Shown: one piece after another, positions 62,972 to 64,000 of the stretch
Layout of the letters: each line of letters begins with the position of its first letter
Numbering within the stretch: position 1 is the stretch's first letter
Origin: Chitinophagaceae bacterium
GTDB lineage: Bacteria > Bacteroidota > Bacteroidia > Chitinophagales > Chitinophagaceae
NCBI GenBank assembly: GCA_016721385.1
Contig: JADKIE010000008.1
Span: 128,609 to 192,608, forward strand
DNA: 64,000 nucleotides
Direction: 5' to 3'
Notes under the pieces: model-generated
Seen by the model: only the letters and a program-made list of their open reading frames with translations
What the model was told of the DNA's origin: nothing
Database searches by the model: none
Translations under genes and position numbers: made by a program

Positions 62972-63144
62972 ATTATTAAAAATTAAGAATAAAAAAAAGA
63001 TATTTGGATGTTAAAGATACAACAACATTCAAAAAATTATCATTTATTAATTGCTGTATATTAAATCGTTTTTTTTGTAAATTAATTTACCAAAAATTTA
63101 TAAAAAAGTATTTGGCAGATAATTGATATTGCTCTTAAATTTGC

Positions 63145-63171
63145 GGCAGATTGCTTGTCAGCTTATCTGCC
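63145..63171. other. imperfect intergenic hairpin
   Basis: GGCAGAT (63145-63151) pairs with ATCTGCC (63165-63171). No T run follows. The rest of 62972-63248 shows nothing else. Confidence 0.35.
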
Positions 63172-63248
63172 GATAGGTAGATTTATCAGCCTTTGTTCAG
63201 CTTCATTCGCCATATGATAGAATGTTTCTGCTCAAAGGCTGAGCCAAT

Positions 63249-63773
63249 TTAGGCCATTAGTTGATTTAGCTTTTTTTGCATAATAAGCGAAACAACACCT
63301 ACCAAAACATACAGTACAGCTATAATGGCTAACACCCATTTTACCGCAGCAAAAAAGGTTGTAAACAGGGCAATGGTATTGGATGAATGATTGGATAAGG
63401 TAGCCAACATACCCAAATTTTCGGCAATATCCAGTACACCTGCGGCTAAAGCTCCATTGGCTATTAATAGCCCAATTTTACTGTGATTTAGTTGTGCTAT
63501 TTTTTTGCAGATAAAAAATAAAAATAAAGCGTAAAAACTAAGAAACAAAAAGTCATAATAGGTATTGTTTTTAGCGGCTTCAATATTGTTTACAGCAGGC
63601 GTTGCCGCCCAAGCATTAAGTATAGTGTTAGTTTTAACTGTATCGTAGGCAAACTCTAAATTTAATATACCTTTTGGTGTTGTCGATGTTTTTAAACTGG
63701 CGCCGGTTTTTGCCATTACGGTTATCATAACCAAAGTGCCTATGAATAAAACAGGGATAGTTAGTTTTTTCAT
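63249..63773 (-). CDS. four-helix membrane protein, unknown function
   Basis: I start at MKKLTIPVLFIGTLVMITVMA (63773). The longer frame up to 63842 overlaps the superoxide dismutase gene and is unlikely. Four hydrophobic helices are visible: the N-terminal one, YYDFLFLSFYALFLFFI, IGLLIANGALAAGVLDIAENLG and WVLAIIAVLYVLVGVVSL. Conserved-looking DIAEN lies in helix 3. No family recognised. Confidence 0.75.
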   Translation of the reverse strand: MKKLTIPVLFIGTLVMITVMAKTGASLKTSTTPKGILNLEFAYDTVKTNTILNAWAATPAVNNIEAAKNNTYYDFLFLSFYALFLFFICKKIAQLNHSKIGLLIANGALAAGVLDIAENLGMLATLSNHSSNTIALFTTFFAAVKWVLAIIAVLYVLVGVVSLIMQKKLNQLMA

Positions 63774-63790
63774 TGTAAGCAAAGTATAAA

Positions 63791-64000
63791 TTATATATTT
63801 TGAAAGCGAAGTTGCACATACTCCCAATTTACAACTTGCCACCAGTTATCAATATAATCGGCACGTTTGTTTTGGTATTTTAAATAATAGGCATGCTCCC
63901 AAACGTCCAACGCTAATAATGGGTAACCTTTTATTTCGCTTATGTCCATTAATGGATTATCTTGATTTGGCGTACTTCCAATTTTAAGGTTTTTATCTTT
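63791..64000 (-). CDS. superoxide dismutase (Fe/Mn), C-terminal part
   Basis: The last 69 residues of a Fe/Mn superoxide dismutase, with the start beyond the window. The motif LALDVWEHAYYLKYQNKRAD holds the metal ligands Asp and His (DVWEHAYY), and DNWWQVVNWEYV is the usual C-terminal helix. The frame is open to the window edge. Confidence 0.95.
   Translation of the reverse strand, partial: KDKNLKIGSTPNQDNPLMDISEIKGYPLLALDVWEHAYYLKYQNKRADYIDNWWQVVNWEYVQLRFQNI

Overview
The window is low-GC chromosomal DNA from a member of the Bacteroidota, most likely the Chitinophagales. The evidence is secretion signals of the type IX system (T9SS), a TonB-dependent receptor with a carboxypeptidase-like N-domain, a LytS-type sensor with two-component-regulator propellers, many small lipoproteins, and promoters of the Bacteroidota form TTTG-N19..20-TAnnTTTG. 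No phage, transposase or CRISPR array was found.

Layout. 1-2.4 kb: 3' part of an initiator tRNA-fMet, then era and der. 2.4-3.5 kb: a small Ala-rich lipoprotein and an 11-bp tandem repeat array. 3.5-22.1 kb: four tandem genes for very large T9SS-secreted surface proteins. The first three are beta-helix proteins. All four share a nearly identical C-terminal cassette, and two or three also share the downstream terminator region. 22.2-23.2 kb: ECF sigma factor with an overlapping probable anti-sigma gene. 23.2-28.4 kb: NlpC/P60 peptidase, TauE-like permease, ppa, crcB, lipoproteins, phoH, a pseudouridine synthase. 28.4-39 kb: TonB-dependent receptor, rpe, TPR lipoprotein, TolB-like propeller, phosphoesterase, homogentisate dioxygenase, a seven-repeat lipoprotein. 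39.1-42.8 kb: LytS/LytT two-component pair. 43.0-49.8 kb: TetR-controlled exporter operon (TolC, HlyD, two ABC ATPases, two ABC-2 permeases) resembling YbhGFSR. 49.9-51.7 kb: CoA hydrolase/transferase and a hypothetical gene. 51.8-56.1 kb: infA-rpmJ-rpsM-rpsK-rpsD-rpoA-rplQ. 56.2-58.5 kb: carA, a DUF4230 gene, aroQ. 58.5-64 kb: lipoprotein, DUF1801, metalloprotease, cupin, M20 dipeptidase, membrane protein and the C-terminus of a superoxide dismutase.

A dominant property is damage to reading frames. I count roughly 40-45 frameshifts in 64 kb. Most lie in A/T/G homopolymers and most are one-base deletions. They hit genes that cannot be lost (rpoA, der, ppa), so the simplest reading is uncorrected long-read sequence, not mass pseudogenisation. 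I report such genes over their full restored span. Three in-frame stop codons and an apparent in-frame deletion of roughly 40 codons in der are not explained by homopolymer error and are listed separately.

The most interesting biology is the modular T9SS protein family with its homogenised 3' cassette and two-hairpin element. Next are the exporter with one consensus and one degenerate ATP site, and the crcB-ppa pair.
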